In this document: positions 17,293 through 26,677 of the stretch, in pieces
Layout: each line of letters opens with the position of its first letter
Position numbering within the stretch: the stretch's first letter is position 1
From: Agromyces cerinus
Lineage (GTDB): Bacteria > Actinomycetota > Actinomycetes > Actinomycetales > Microbacteriaceae
NCBI RefSeq assembly: GCF_016907835.1
Contig: NZ_JAFBCT010000001.1
Coordinates: forward strand, 186,001 to 250,000
Length of the DNA: 64,000 nucleotides
Reading direction: 5' to 3'
Position numbers and translations under genes: made by a program
The notes under the pieces: generated by a model
The model's input: only the letters and a program-made list of their open reading frames with translations
Database searches by the model: none
What the model was told of the DNA's origin: nothing

Positions 17293-18624
17293 ATGGAAAA
17301 GATCACCACCCGCCGATGGGCGCGTCTCGGGGCCGTCGTCGGCACCGGTGCACTGCTCGTCGGAGTGCTCGCAGGCTGCAGTGGCGCAGCTCCGGGCGCC
17401 GACAGCGGCTCCACGGACACCGACGCGGCGCTCAAGGAAGACGTCACGCTCACCTGGTGGACCTGGAGCGACACCACGCAGGAGCAGGCCGACGCCATCT
17501 CCGAGGTGTACCCGAACGTCACGTTCGACGTCGTCAAGCTCGAGAACCCCGACGCGGTCGTCACGAAGCTCCAGAACGCGATCAAGGCCGGCAAGGGTGC
17601 GCCCGACATCGTGCCCGTCGAGTACCAGACGATGCCGCAGCTCACCCTGGGCGGCGCACTCGCCGACCTGGAGCCCTACGGTCTCGCCGAGTACGAGGAC
17701 GCCTTCACGGCGTCGACGTGGAACTCGGTCAACGTGCAGGATCAGCTCGTCGGCCTGCCCGGCGACTCCGGCCCCATGGTCATGATCTACAACAAGGCCC
17801 TGTACGAGAAGGCCGGCATCACCGAGGCACCCACAACGTGGGACGAGTTCGCAACGGCTTCCGCGGCGATCCACGCAGCAGACCCCGAGGCCTACATCGC
17901 GAACAGCGGCGACGCGGGCTTCTTCACCAGCATGATCTGGGCGTCGGGCGGCCAGCCGTTCAAGACCGATGGCGAGAACGTCACCATCGACCTGCAGGAC
18001 GAGGGCACCAAGAAGTTCGCGGACTTCTGGAGCGACCGCCTCGAGGCCGGCGAGCTCTCGGGCCTCGCGACCTGGTCGGACGAGTGGACCAAGGCGCTCA
18101 CGCAGGACAAGCTGGGCACCCTGCTCATGGGCTCCTGGATGATCAGCGGCGGCATGCAGGACTACGGCCCCGCCGGCCGTTTCCAGGTCGCTCCGATGCC
18201 GACGTGGGACGGTCAGCCGGCCTCGGCCGAGAACGGCGGCAGTGGCCTCTCGGTCACCTCGCAGAGCGAGAACAAGGCTGCAGCTGCAGGCATCCTCAAG
18301 TACCTCGCCGAGGGTGAGGGTCGTGCACTGCTGAACGCGAACGGCTTCCCGTCGACCATCGCCGACCTCGAGAACCCCGAGTGGCTCGACGCACCCTTCC
18401 CCGGGTACAGCGACCAGCCCGCCAACCAGGTCGGTGCGGCTTCGGCCGAGTCGGTCATCACCGGATGGCAGTACCTGCCCTACCAGGGCTACGCCAACAA
18501 CGTCTTCTCCGACTCCGTCGGCAAGGCGCTCGGCTCGGGCGGCGACCTGAACGAGGCGCTCGTCGACTGGCAGGACACGCTCGTCGAGTACGGCAACGAG
18601 CAGGGCTTCTCGGTCAACAAGTAA
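17293..18624 (+). CDS. sugar ABC transporter solute-binding lipoprotein
   Basis: Extracellular binding protein of 443 residues that captures oligosaccharide for the two permeases. Residues 1-29 are a lipoprotein signal ending in VLAGCSG, with Cys as the lipidation site. The mature protein shows the family-1 solute-binding pattern: TLTWWTWSD, a PDIVPVEYQ strand, the MIYNKALYEKAGI hinge segment and LLMGSWMISGG. ATG start. The 91-bp gap to the permease gene contains a repeated CCGG(T/A)-rich stretch but no clear promoter, so it is probably the third gene of the operon. A hairpin follows. Confidence 0.9.
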   Translation: MEKITTRRWARLGAVVGTGALLVGVLAGCSGAAPGADSGSTDTDAALKEDVTLTWWTWSDTTQEQADAISEVYPNVTFDVVKLENPDAVVTKLQNAIKAGKGAPDIVPVEYQTMPQLTLGGALADLEPYGLAEYEDAFTASTWNSVNVQDQLVGLPGDSGPMVMIYNKALYEKAGITEAPTTWDEFATASAAIHAADPEAYIANSGDAGFFTSMIWASGGQPFKTDGENVTIDLQDEGTKKFADFWSDRLEAGELSGLATWSDEWTKALTQDKLGTLLMGSWMISGGMQDYGPAGRFQVAPMPTWDGQPASAENGGSGLSVTSQSENKAAAAGILKYLAEGEGRALLNANGFPSTIADLENPEWLDAPFPGYSDQPANQVGAASAESVITGWQYLPYQGYANNVFSDSVGKALGSGGDLNEALVDWQDTLVEYGNEQGFSVNK

Positions 18625-18639
18625 TCACCACGCATCACT

Positions 18640-18676
18640 CCGCGGGGCAGTCGCCGTCACGGCGGCTGCCCCGCGG
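18640..18676 (+). terminator. hairpin after the binding-protein gene
   Basis: A 17-bp stem with one mismatch and loop TCA, followed by TCCGTTTCTCG. It probably reduces read-through into the GH35 gene, whose start is only 27 bases further on, so it may be a partial terminator or an mRNA-stabilising hairpin. Confidence 0.6.
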
Positions 18677-18702
18677 TCCGTTTCTCGACCCAGGACCAGC
18701 GA

Positions 18703-20472
18703 ATGCCCACCTTCTCCATCGGTGACACCGACTTCCTCCTCGACGGCTCGCCGCACCGCGTGCTCTCCGGCGCGCTGCACTACTTCCGGGTGCATCCCGA
18801 CCAGTGGAGCGATCGCATCCGCAAGGCCCGGCTCATGGGGCTCAACACCATCGAGACGTACGTGCCGTGGAACGAGCACTCCCCGACGCGCGGCGAGTTC
18901 CGTACCGCGGGCCAGCTCGACCTGGCACGCTTCCTCGACCTCGTGCACGCCGAGGGCATGCACGCGATCGTGCGACCCGGACCCTACATCTGCGCCGAAT
19001 GGCACGACGGCGGCCTGCCCTCGTGGCTCGTCGCCGACGAGGCGATCGTGCTGCGCTCGCACGACGCCGCGTACCTCGACGCCGTCGGCGAGTACCTCGA
19101 TGCGGTCTACGCCATCGTGCAGCCGCGTCAGATCCAGCACGACGGACCCGTGATCCTCGTGCAGATCGAGAACGAGTACGGCGCGTACGGCGCCGACAAG
19201 GAGTACCTCCGCCGGCTCACCGAGTTGACGCGGGAGCACGGCATCGACGTGCCGCTGACCACCGTCGACCAGCCCCTCGAGCAGATGCTCGAGCACGGCA
19301 GCCTCGACGAGCTGCACCGCACCGGTTCCTTCGGCTCGCGGGTGGGGGAGCGACTCGCCACGCTGCGCCGCCACCAGCCGACCGGGCCGCTCATGTGCTC
19401 CGAGTTCTGGTGCGGGTGGTTCGACAGCTGGGGCGAGATCCACCACACGACCTCGGCGGAGGACGCGGCGCGCGAGCTCGACGAGCTGCTCGCGGCCGGG
19501 GCATCCGTCAACGTCTACATGTTCCACGGCGGCACGAACTTCGCCTTCACCGCCGGTGCGAACGACAAGGGCACCTACCGCCCGATCGCGACGTCGTACG
19601 ACTACGACGCACCGCTCGCCGAAGACGGCACGCCGACCGAGAAGTTCTGGCGCTTCCGCGAGGTCATCGCGAAGTACGCGCCGGTTCCAGACGAGGTGCC
19701 GGCAGAGCGAACGGATGCCCCGGAGCTCGAGGTGCTCCTCGACCGGAGCGCCTCGCTCTGGTCCGTGCCGATCGTCGCGTCGCAACCCTTCGACCACCTG
19801 CCCGTCGCGGCGGAGTTCGGGTCGACGCGCGGCTTCTCGTGCTATTCGACGCGCATCGAGCACGGCGGACTCCTCGCCTTCGGTGAAGTGCGCGATCGCG
19901 CACAGGTCTACTTCGACGGCGCGCTGGTCGGCACGCTCGACCGCGAACTCCACGAGCGGATGCTGCCGCTTCCCGAAGATGCACGCGGCGAGCTGACCGT
20001 GCTGGTCGAGAACCTCGGCGGGGTGAACTACGGGCCGCGCCTCGGCGAGGCGAAGGGCCTCATCGCGCCCGCGATGCTCGACGGGGTACCGCTCACCGAA
20101 TGGTCGGCGGGGTCGATCGCCCTCGACGACCTCGAATCCGTTCGCGCAGTGCTCGCAGCCGCGCCGATCGCCGAGTTCGCCGTGAGCGGGGCGACGCCGC
20201 TGTCGGGCCCGGTGTTCGCGGGCGGCACGTTCACGCTCGACGAGCCCGCCGACCTGCAGCTGTCGTTGCCCGGCTGGACCAAGGGCGTCGTGTGGGTGAA
20301 CGGCGTCAACCTGGGCAGGTACTGGAGCCGCGGGCCCCAGCGCACGATGTACGTGCCCGCACCCGTCGTGCGCGCCGGCGCGAACGAGCTGGTGATCTTC
20401 GAGACCGTCGGTGCGGCATCGTCGGCCGTCCGCTTCGTCGCTCGTCCCGAGCTCGGCCAGACCGAGGCGTGA
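18703..20472 (+). CDS. GH35 beta-galactosidase
   Basis: Exo-acting beta-galactosidase of 589 residues without a signal peptide, so it acts on imported oligosaccharides. Family GH35 is shown by FRVHPDQWSDRIRKAR, NTIETYVPWNEHSP, RPGPYICAEW, acid/base Glu158 in QIENEYG, and nucleophile Glu234 in CSEFWCGWFDSWG. YMFHGGTNFAF is another family signature. The C-terminal part (about 390-585) carries the beta-sandwich domains ending in GVVWVNGVNLGRYW. Length is standard for bacterial GH35. No SD stands out before the ATG (ACCAGCGA). Follows the ABC operon after a hairpin and is likely co-expressed with it. Confidence 0.92.
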   Translation: MPTFSIGDTDFLLDGSPHRVLSGALHYFRVHPDQWSDRIRKARLMGLNTIETYVPWNEHSPTRGEFRTAGQLDLARFLDLVHAEGMHAIVRPGPYICAEWHDGGLPSWLVADEAIVLRSHDAAYLDAVGEYLDAVYAIVQPRQIQHDGPVILVQIENEYGAYGADKEYLRRLTELTREHGIDVPLTTVDQPLEQMLEHGSLDELHRTGSFGSRVGERLATLRRHQPTGPLMCSEFWCGWFDSWGEIHHTTSAEDAARELDELLAAGASVNVYMFHGGTNFAFTAGANDKGTYRPIATSYDYDAPLAEDGTPTEKFWRFREVIAKYAPVPDEVPAERTDAPELEVLLDRSASLWSVPIVASQPFDHLPVAAEFGSTRGFSCYSTRIEHGGLLAFGEVRDRAQVYFDGALVGTLDRELHERMLPLPEDARGELTVLVENLGGVNYGPRLGEAKGLIAPAMLDGVPLTEWSAGSIALDDLESVRAVLAAAPIAEFAVSGATPLSGPVFAGGTFTLDEPADLQLSLPGWTKGVVWVNGVNLGRYWSRGPQRTMYVPAPVVRAGANELVIFETVGAASSAVRFVARPELGQTEA

Positions 20473-20525
20473 CCGTGGTCACGCGGCGGCGGCCGCGTCG
20501 GCGGCTCGTGCCCCCGCGGTCGAGG

Positions 20526-21578
20526 TCAGGCCCTCGGCGCGGGGCCGGTGCTGTCGCGCACGACGAGCTGCGTCGTGATCAGGATCTTCTGCTTCGTGTT
20601 GGGCTCGCCGTCGATGAGCGAGAGCAGCAGCGTCGTGGCGTGACGACCGACCTGATCGAAGTTCTGGTGCACGGTCGTGAGGGCCGGCCAGTAGACGGAT
20701 GCCTCTTCGATGTCGTCGAAGCCGACCACGCTGACATCACCGGGCACGCTCCAGCCGCGCTCGTGGATCGCGTGCATCACGCCGAGGGCCATCTGGTCGT
20801 TGCTGGCGAACACCGCCGTCGGGGGGTTCTCGTCGGCGAAGAGTTCGCGCGCGAGCGCGAGACCCGAGGCGGCGGTCCAGTCGCCGACGAGCACGGGCCG
20901 CGCCGGCAGGTTCGCGTCGGCCACGGTCTGCCGATAGGCGTCGGCACGGCGGCGCGACGAGAACGAGTCGGCCGGTCCCGAGATGTGCACGATGTCGCGG
21001 TGTCCGAGTTCGAGCAGGTGCTGCAGGGCGATCTTCGCGCCCTGCTCCTGGTCGGTGTCGACGATCGTGTACGGCAGGTTCGCGTCGGAGTCGACGATCA
21101 CGAGCGGCAGTCCGGCCGTGATGCCCAGATCGTCGAGCGAGCCGACCTCCGAGGACATCACGAGGATGATGCCGTCGACGGCCTGCTCCTCGAGGCGCCC
21201 GAAGGCACCCGCGACGTCGAGCTGCGTCGGGTCGATGACCGGCAGCAGCGTGGTCGTGTAGCCCGCGGCCTCGGATGCTTCGGCGACGGCGTTCAGCGTG
21301 CGCTCGTTGCCGAGCGTGGCGAGATTGAAGGTGACGAAGCCGATGCTCCGGAACCGCCCCGACTTCAGGTTGCGCGCGGCGCTGTTGGGCCGGTACCCGA
21401 GGGCCTGCATCGAGGCCTGCACCCGCTCGCGCGTGGACGGGCGCACATTGGTCTGGCCGTTCGCGACGCGCGAGACGGTCTGAGCCGAGACACCGGCATG
21501 CACGGCGACGTCGTTGATCGATGCGCGTGCTCTGGGCTGCGATGCGTGGCCGGACAGACCGTTCGATGCGTACGTCAT
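20526..21578 (-). CDS. LacI family transcriptional regulator
   Basis: DNA-binding repressor of 350 residues. The N-terminal helix-turn-helix is SINDVAVHAGVSAQTVSRV (about residues 19-37) followed by the hinge region (NSAARNLKSGR). The periplasmic-binding-protein-like effector domain extends from about residue 70, with IDGIILVMSSE, VVGFDDIEEA and a C-terminal VVRDSTGPAP. The start codon lies inside a variant of the operator seen elsewhere in the locus, so autoregulation is likely. It sits divergent to the GH36 gene and convergent with GH35. The best inference is that it senses a galactoside or imported oligosaccharide and controls the 8.1-24.7 kb locus. Confidence 0.9.
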   Translation of the reverse strand: MTYASNGLSGHASQPRARASINDVAVHAGVSAQTVSRVANGQTNVRPSTRERVQASMQALGYRPNSAARNLKSGRFRSIGFVTFNLATLGNERTLNAVAEASEAAGYTTTLLPVIDPTQLDVAGAFGRLEEQAVDGIILVMSSEVGSLDDLGITAGLPLVIVDSDANLPYTIVDTDQEQGAKIALQHLLELGHRDIVHISGPADSFSSRRRADAYRQTVADANLPARPVLVGDWTAASGLALARELFADENPPTAVFASNDQMALGVMHAIHERGWSVPGDVSVVGFDDIEEASVYWPALTTVHQNFDQVGRHATTLLLSLIDGEPNTKQKILITTQLVVRDSTGPAPRA

Positions 21579-21591
21579 GGTGACGTAAACA
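21578..21591. promoter_or_regulatory. LacI-type operator at the lacI/GH36 divergent start
   Basis: On the minus strand this reads TGTTTACGTCACCA, matching TGTTTACG of the 8123 site and the left half of the palindrome at 15164. It begins at the first base of the regulator's own start codon and is 34 bp before the GH36 start, so it can govern both directions. Confidence 0.55.
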
Positions 21592-21625
21592 CTACTCCGA
21601 AGCCTCCCTTGAAAGGAATCAAGAA

Positions 21626-23836
21626 ATGACCGAAACCCCCGACTTCGGCGTCGTGTTGCGCGCCGGCGGCGTCGCCCTCGTTCTCGACCTCAGCGAGGGC
21701 GGTCTGCCTGCCGTGTTGCACTGGGGTGCCGACTGCGGAGCACTCGACGAGCAGGGGTATTCGGCGCTGCTCGCGACCGGGGTGCTCCCGGTCGCCCCGA
21801 GCGAGGTCGACGTTCCGGTGCGCATCTCGATCCTCCCCGAGCACACGCGCGGCTGGATGGGTCGCCCCGGCCTCAGCGGGTCGAGGGCCGGTGCCGCGTG
21901 GTCGCCGCTCTGGCGAGTGACCGGGGCGATGCTCGACGGCACCGAGCTCGCCGGGGCATCCGATCGCACGGTCGTGAACCACGGCGCCGGAACGCTCGTC
22001 GTCACCGCGGCCGATGACGACGCCCGCCTGGCCGTCACCCTGACGGTCGAGCTCAGCGAGGCCGGCATCGTGCGCACGCGCGCCGAGCTGCAGAACCTCG
22101 GCGAGGAGGCCTACCAGGTCGACGAGCTCCTGCTCTGCCTGCCGACACCGGCCATCGCGAGCGAGGTGCTCGACTTCGCCGGCCGCTGGGCGGGCGAGCG
22201 CGCACCCCAGCGTCGCGCCATGGCGATCGGCGCGCACCGGCGCGAGGGGCGTCGCGGCCGCACCGGACTCGACGCGGCGATGATCCTCTCGGTGGGCACG
22301 CCGGGCTTCGGCTTCGCGCACGGCGAGGTGTGGGGCGTCCACACCGCGTGGTCGGGCAACCACGTGCACCAGGTCGAGCGGGTGCTGAGCGGCGAGCAGC
22401 TGCTCGGCGGCGGTGAGCTCCTGCTTCCCGGTGAGGTGCGCCTCGCGCAGGGCGAACGGTACGAGAGCCCCTGGGTCTACGGCATCTACGGCGACGGCCT
22501 CGACGACTCGGCCAGGCGGATGCACCGCCACCTCCGTGCCCGCCCGCAGCACCCCGGCTCCATCCGACCGGTCACGCTCAACGTGTGGGAGGCCGTCTAC
22601 TTCGACCACGACGTCGACACGCTCCTCGAGCTCGCAGATCGCGCAGCCGAGATCGGTATCGAACGGTTCGTGCTCGACGACGGATGGTTCGGCGGACGCC
22701 GCAACGACCGCGCGGGGCTCGGCGACTGGACCGTCTCGGGCGAGGTGTGGCCTGACGGACTGCATCCGCTCGTCGACCGCGTGCGCGGCCTCGGCATGCA
22801 GTTCGGCCTCTGGTTCGAGCCCGAGATGGTGAACATCGACTCCGACCTCGCGCGGACGCACCCCGAGTGGATCATGGCGACGGGCGACCGGCTGCCGGTG
22901 GAGTCCCGGCACCAGCAGGTGCTGAACCTCGGCATCCCCGAGGCCTACGCCCACGTGCGCGACGCGATGTGCGCGATCCTCGACGAGTACGACATCGCGT
23001 ACATCAAGTGGGATCACAACCGCGACCTCGTCGACGCGGGCACGCAGCCGCTCGGCCGGGCCGGGGTGCACGAGCAGACGCTCGCGTTCTACCGGCTCGT
23101 CGATGAGCTGAAGGCGCGCTACCCCGAGCTCGAGATCGAGTCGTGTTCGTCGGGCGGCGGGCGCGTCGACCTCGGCGCCCTCGACCGCACCGACCGGGTC
23201 TGGGTCTCCGACAACAACGACCCCATCGACCGCCAGCAGTCGAACAGGTGGACGACCCAGCTGGTGCCGCCCGAACTCATGGGCAATCACATCGCCTCGG
23301 GCGCCTCGCACACGACGAACCGACTCCACGCGCTCTCCTTCCGCGCCGTCACGGCGTTGTTCGGGCACCTCGGAGTGGAGTGGGATCTGCGCCGCGCGAG
23401 CGAGGCCGAACTCGCCGAGCTCGAGGGATGGATCCGGCTGCACAAGGCGAACCGCGAGCTGCTCCACGGCGGCGAGCTCGTGCGCCTCGACCACCCGGAC
23501 GCCTCGCTCTCGCTCAACGGCGTCGTCGCGGCCGACGGCTCGGCCGGCCTGTTCGCGTACGTGTCGCTCGCACGGGCGTCGGTGGCGAGCCCCGGACGCA
23601 TCCGCCTGCCCGGACTGCTGCCGACCGCGACGTACCGGGTCGAGCCCGCCCTCGTCGACGGGCTGCCGCACGGGGCCGACACGGCGCCGTGGTGGGAGCT
23701 CGGGCCTCTGGAGCTCACGGGAGCGGCGCTCGACTCGATCGGCGTCGTGATGCCGAGACTCCGCCCCGAGCAGGCGGTGCTGCTGCGAGCGGTGCGCGTC
23801 GACGACGACGACGATCCCCGCGGGCTCCTCGCGTGA
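21626..23836 (+). CDS. GH36 alpha-galactosidase
   Basis: Cytoplasmic alpha-galactosidase of 736 residues acting on raffinose-type oligosaccharides or galactosides. GH36 features: an N-terminal beta-supersandwich (residues about 1-320), then a barrel with FVLDDGWFGGRR, WFEPEMV, nucleophile Asp463 in IKWDHNRD, SCSSGGGRVDLG and acid/base Asp529 in WVSDNNDPIDR. ATG start with AAAGGAA upstream. Only 47 bp separate it from the divergent lacI start, so the promoter overlaps the operator. The downstream EamA gene overlaps the stop codon in GTGA. Confidence 0.93.
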   Translation: MTETPDFGVVLRAGGVALVLDLSEGGLPAVLHWGADCGALDEQGYSALLATGVLPVAPSEVDVPVRISILPEHTRGWMGRPGLSGSRAGAAWSPLWRVTGAMLDGTELAGASDRTVVNHGAGTLVVTAADDDARLAVTLTVELSEAGIVRTRAELQNLGEEAYQVDELLLCLPTPAIASEVLDFAGRWAGERAPQRRAMAIGAHRREGRRGRTGLDAAMILSVGTPGFGFAHGEVWGVHTAWSGNHVHQVERVLSGEQLLGGGELLLPGEVRLAQGERYESPWVYGIYGDGLDDSARRMHRHLRARPQHPGSIRPVTLNVWEAVYFDHDVDTLLELADRAAEIGIERFVLDDGWFGGRRNDRAGLGDWTVSGEVWPDGLHPLVDRVRGLGMQFGLWFEPEMVNIDSDLARTHPEWIMATGDRLPVESRHQQVLNLGIPEAYAHVRDAMCAILDEYDIAYIKWDHNRDLVDAGTQPLGRAGVHEQTLAFYRLVDELKARYPELEIESCSSGGGRVDLGALDRTDRVWVSDNNDPIDRQQSNRWTTQLVPPELMGNHIASGASHTTNRLHALSFRAVTALFGHLGVEWDLRRASEAELAELEGWIRLHKANRELLHGGELVRLDHPDASLSLNGVVAADGSAGLFAYVSLARASVASPGRIRLPGLLPTATYRVEPALVDGLPHGADTAPWWELGPLELTGAALDSIGVVMPRLRPEQAVLLRAVRVDDDDDPRGLLA

Positions 23837-24678
23837 GCGCAGGAATCCTGCTCGCCGTCCTCGGTGCCGCGCTGCTGCACGGCACCTGGAACGCGATCGC
23901 GAAGGCGATTCCGGCTCGGCTCGTCTCCTCCGCCCTGATCGGGATGGTCTACCTGCTGGTGGGGGCGATCGGATGCATCGTCTTCCCGCTCCCGCCGCAG
24001 GAGGTCTGGCCGTACTTGCTGATCTCGGCAGCCGTGCAGACGCTCTACCTCGTGCTGCTCACGGCGGCGTACGCGAAGGGCGAGTTCGGCCGAACCTACC
24101 CGCTCACCCGCGGCATCGCCGTGCTCGGCATCACGTTGATCTCGACGACCTTCCTGGGTGAGTTCATGACGCCGGCCCAGATCGCCGGTGTGGCCGTCGT
24201 CGCGGTCGCGCTGTTCGCACTGTCGTGGTCGCCGAAGGGCCGGGGTGGCCCTGCCGGAACGCTCATGGCCGTCGCGGTCGGCATCACGATCACCGCGTAC
24301 TCGGTGATCGACGGCATCGGCGTGCGCCTCTCGGGGGAGCCGTTCGGCTACGCCTCGTGGCTGTTCCTGATCCAGGGCATCACGATCCCGTTGGTCTGCT
24401 TCCTGCTCGCGCGCGACCGCCGCGAGATGCTGATCGGCATGCGCCGGCACGCGCCGATGGGCGCGCTCGGCGGCATCCTCTCGCTCGCCGCCTACACGAT
24501 CGTCGTTTGGGCGCAGTCGCTCGCGCCGCTCGCGGTGGTCTCCGCGCTGCGTGAGACCGGTGTGCTCGCTGCGGGGGTGATCGGCTACTTCGTCTTCCGC
24601 GAGCCGTTCAGCAAGTGGCGGGTCACGGCGACCGTGTGCGCGGTCTCGGGGATCGTCGCGATCCGGCTCGGCGGCTGA
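23833..24678 (+). CDS. EamA/DMT-family transporter
   Basis: A 281-residue membrane protein with about ten hydrophobic helices. N-terminal ALLHGTWNAIAKA and the second-half segment ALRETGVLAAGVIGYFVFREPF are typical of the EamA/multidrug-resistance-like transporters. The GTG start overlaps the stop of the GH36 gene (GTGA), so it is translated with it. The overlap with a galactosidase suggests a role in moving a sugar or breakdown product, but the family is broad and the direction of transport is unknown. Confidence 0.85.
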   Translation: MSAGILLAVLGAALLHGTWNAIAKAIPARLVSSALIGMVYLLVGAIGCIVFPLPPQEVWPYLLISAAVQTLYLVLLTAAYAKGEFGRTYPLTRGIAVLGITLISTTFLGEFMTPAQIAGVAVVAVALFALSWSPKGRGGPAGTLMAVAVGITITAYSVIDGIGVRLSGEPFGYASWLFLIQGITIPLVCFLLARDRREMLIGMRRHAPMGALGGILSLAAYTIVVWAQSLAPLAVVSALRETGVLAAGVIGYFVFREPFSKWRVTATVCAVSGIVAIRLGG

Positions 24679-24694
24679 TCGCTCGGCTGACCGG

Positions 24695-25357
24695 ATGACT
24701 CAGGGCCGCCGGTTGCTGACCGCAACCGATGCAGTCGGGCTGGCCAGGATCGTCGGGGGCGTGCTCTGCATCACCGTGCTCGGCTACGCCTACGGTCTGC
24801 GCATCGAGGTCGGCGACGGCAGCCCGCTCGACTTCTTCGGATACTTCACCAACCAGACGAGCCTGTTCACGAGCGTCGTGCTGATCGTCTCGGGCGCGCT
24901 CGCCGTGCTCGGGCGACGTGTGCCGGCATGGCTGTCGACCGTTCGCGGGATCGCGACCGCGTGCCTCGTCGTCGTCGCGGTCGTCTACAACGTGCTCGTC
25001 CCCGGCACGGGGTCGGCGCCGCCCTGGGTGAGCGCCGTGCTCCACCTCGTGTTCCCGCTCGTCGTCGTGCTCGACTGGCTGCTCGTCGGAGATCGACCGC
25101 CCCTTCCCTGGCGTCAGCTCTGGCTCGTGCTCCCGTATCCGATCGCGTGGCTGGGGGTCGTCCTCGTTCGGGGCATCACCGACGGATGGGTTCCGTACGG
25201 TTTCCTGCTCCCCGAACGAGGACCCCTCTCACTCGCCCTGCACGTCGTGGGGCCGCTCGGAGCGATGCTCGCTGCCGGCGCGCTCGTGTGGGCGGGCAGC
25301 CGACTGAGCGTCGGCCCGCTCGCACTCGCCTCACGAGTCCCTGAGCGCGCCGGCTGA
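24695..25357 (+). CDS. Pr6Pr family membrane protein
   Basis: A 220-residue integral membrane protein with six hydrophobic segments and the YFTNQTSLFT motif near residue 51 that marks the Pr6Pr (FAR-17a/AIG1-like) family of bacterial membrane proteins. The last two loops contain YPIAWLGVVLVRG and DGWVPYGFL, also family-typical. Function is unknown; distant eukaryotic relatives are thought to hydrolyse lipid esters. It begins 16 bp after the EamA gene and may belong to the same transcript. It ends four bases before the convergent M20 gene. Confidence 0.75.
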   Translation: MTQGRRLLTATDAVGLARIVGGVLCITVLGYAYGLRIEVGDGSPLDFFGYFTNQTSLFTSVVLIVSGALAVLGRRVPAWLSTVRGIATACLVVVAVVYNVLVPGTGSAPPWVSAVLHLVFPLVVVLDWLLVGDRPPLPWRQLWLVLPYPIAWLGVVLVRGITDGWVPYGFLLPERGPLSLALHVVGPLGAMLAAGALVWAGSRLSVGPLALASRVPERAG

Positions 25358-25361
25358 GGCG

Positions 25362-26609
25362 TCAGCCCGCCGACTCGAGCGTCGCCCAGGCGAGCTGCGC
25401 GAGGGCTGCGGCCTGATCGCCGAGCACCCCGTCGTCGAACACGACGCGCGGCGAGTGGTTCCATTCGACCGTCGACAGGTCGGTGCCGACCGGTGACGTC
25501 GTCAGGGCCACGAAGGTGCCCGGCACCTCGTCGAGCACGAACGAGAAGTCCTCGGAACCCATCATGGGCGTGGGCATCTCCATGACGCGCTGCTCGCCGA
25601 ACTGGGCGCGGAGCTCGGCGAGCGTGCGCTCGGTGCTCGCCGCGTCGTTGACGGTCACGGGGTACTGCACCACGAACTCGAGCTCGGCGGTGCAGCCGTG
25701 CGCGCCGGCGATGCCGTTCACGAGCGTCGGAAGCTCGCGCTGGAGGCGTTCGAGCGATGCCGCCGAGAGCGTGCGCACGGTCGCGGCGAGCGAGGCCGAC
25801 TCGGGGATGACATTGAGCGCCTCACCGCCCTCGAGCTTGGTGACCGAGAGGATGATCGGGTCGAACGCGTCGAAGCGGCGGGTCACGAAGGTCTGCAGCG
25901 CGAGCACGAGCTCCGCTGCGACGGGCACCGGGTCGATCGTCTGGTGCGGCTGCGAGCCGTGGCCGCCGCGGCCGTGCACCGTGATGCTCAGCTGGTTCGA
26001 CCCCGCGGCGACGGTGCCCGGACGGGTGATGAACCCGCCGCGCGGGCCGGGCGCGACGTGGATCGCGAACGCCGCGATCGGCTTCTCGCCCGAGGCCTCG
26101 AGCAGCCCCTCGTCGAGCATGATCTTCGCCCCGCCGAAGCCCTCCTCGCCGGGCTGGAACATGAAGAGCACGTTGCCGGCGAGCTCTTCGCGACGGGCGG
26201 CGAGGAGCCTCGCCGCCCCGACGAGACCGGCCGTGTGCAGGTCGTGGCCGCACGCGTGCATGTTGCCGTTCGTCGCGGCGTAGTCGAGATCGGTCTTCTC
26301 GGCGACGGGCAGGGCGTCCATGTCGCCGCGCAGCAGCACGGTCGGGCCCGGTCGGCCGCCGCGGAGCACGGCGGCGATCGACGTGAGGCGCTCGCCGAGC
26401 GTGATCTCGAGCCCCAGCCCGTCGAGGGCGTCGAGCACCTTCTGCTGCGTCGCGGGGAGCTCGAGTCCGAGCTCGGGCTCGGCGTGCAGGCGGCGGCGCA
26501 GCGCAACGAGATCGGGGAGGATCTCGGCGCCGTGGGCGATGAACGCGGCGGCGCTGCCTTCGGGGGCGTCGGCTGCGTCGAATGCAGTGGTCTCGTCGGT
26601 GAGGGTCAC
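25362..26609 (-). CDS. M20 family amidohydrolase
   Basis: Zinc/manganese-dependent amidohydrolase or peptidase of 415 residues, of the group that removes N-acyl groups from amino acids (hippurate hydrolase/IAA-amino-acid hydrolase type). Motifs: RRRLHAEPELGLE, RGDMDALPV, HACGHDLHTAGLVGAA (the Cys/His metal ligands near residue 120), PGEEGFGGAK and the dimerisation-domain segment TVHGRGGHGSQPH. MPTPMMGSEDFSF gives the last metal-binding region. GTG start with AAGGAG seven bases upstream. It follows an MFS gene by 68 bp and probably degrades what that transporter imports. Confidence 0.9.
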   Translation of the reverse strand: MTLTDETTAFDAADAPEGSAAAFIAHGAEILPDLVALRRRLHAEPELGLELPATQQKVLDALDGLGLEITLGERLTSIAAVLRGGRPGPTVLLRGDMDALPVAEKTDLDYAATNGNMHACGHDLHTAGLVGAARLLAARREELAGNVLFMFQPGEEGFGGAKIMLDEGLLEASGEKPIAAFAIHVAPGPRGGFITRPGTVAAGSNQLSITVHGRGGHGSQPHQTIDPVPVAAELVLALQTFVTRRFDAFDPIILSVTKLEGGEALNVIPESASLAATVRTLSAASLERLQRELPTLVNGIAGAHGCTAELEFVVQYPVTVNDAASTERTLAELRAQFGEQRVMEMPTPMMGSEDFSFVLDEVPGTFVALTTSPVGTDLSTVEWNHSPRVVFDDGVLGDQAAALAQLAWATLESAG

Positions 26610-26677
26610 GGGGTCTCCTTCGTTCGTGTGCCGGCAGGCGGCATCCGTTCATCTGCCGCGAGCGGCATCGGGTGGGG

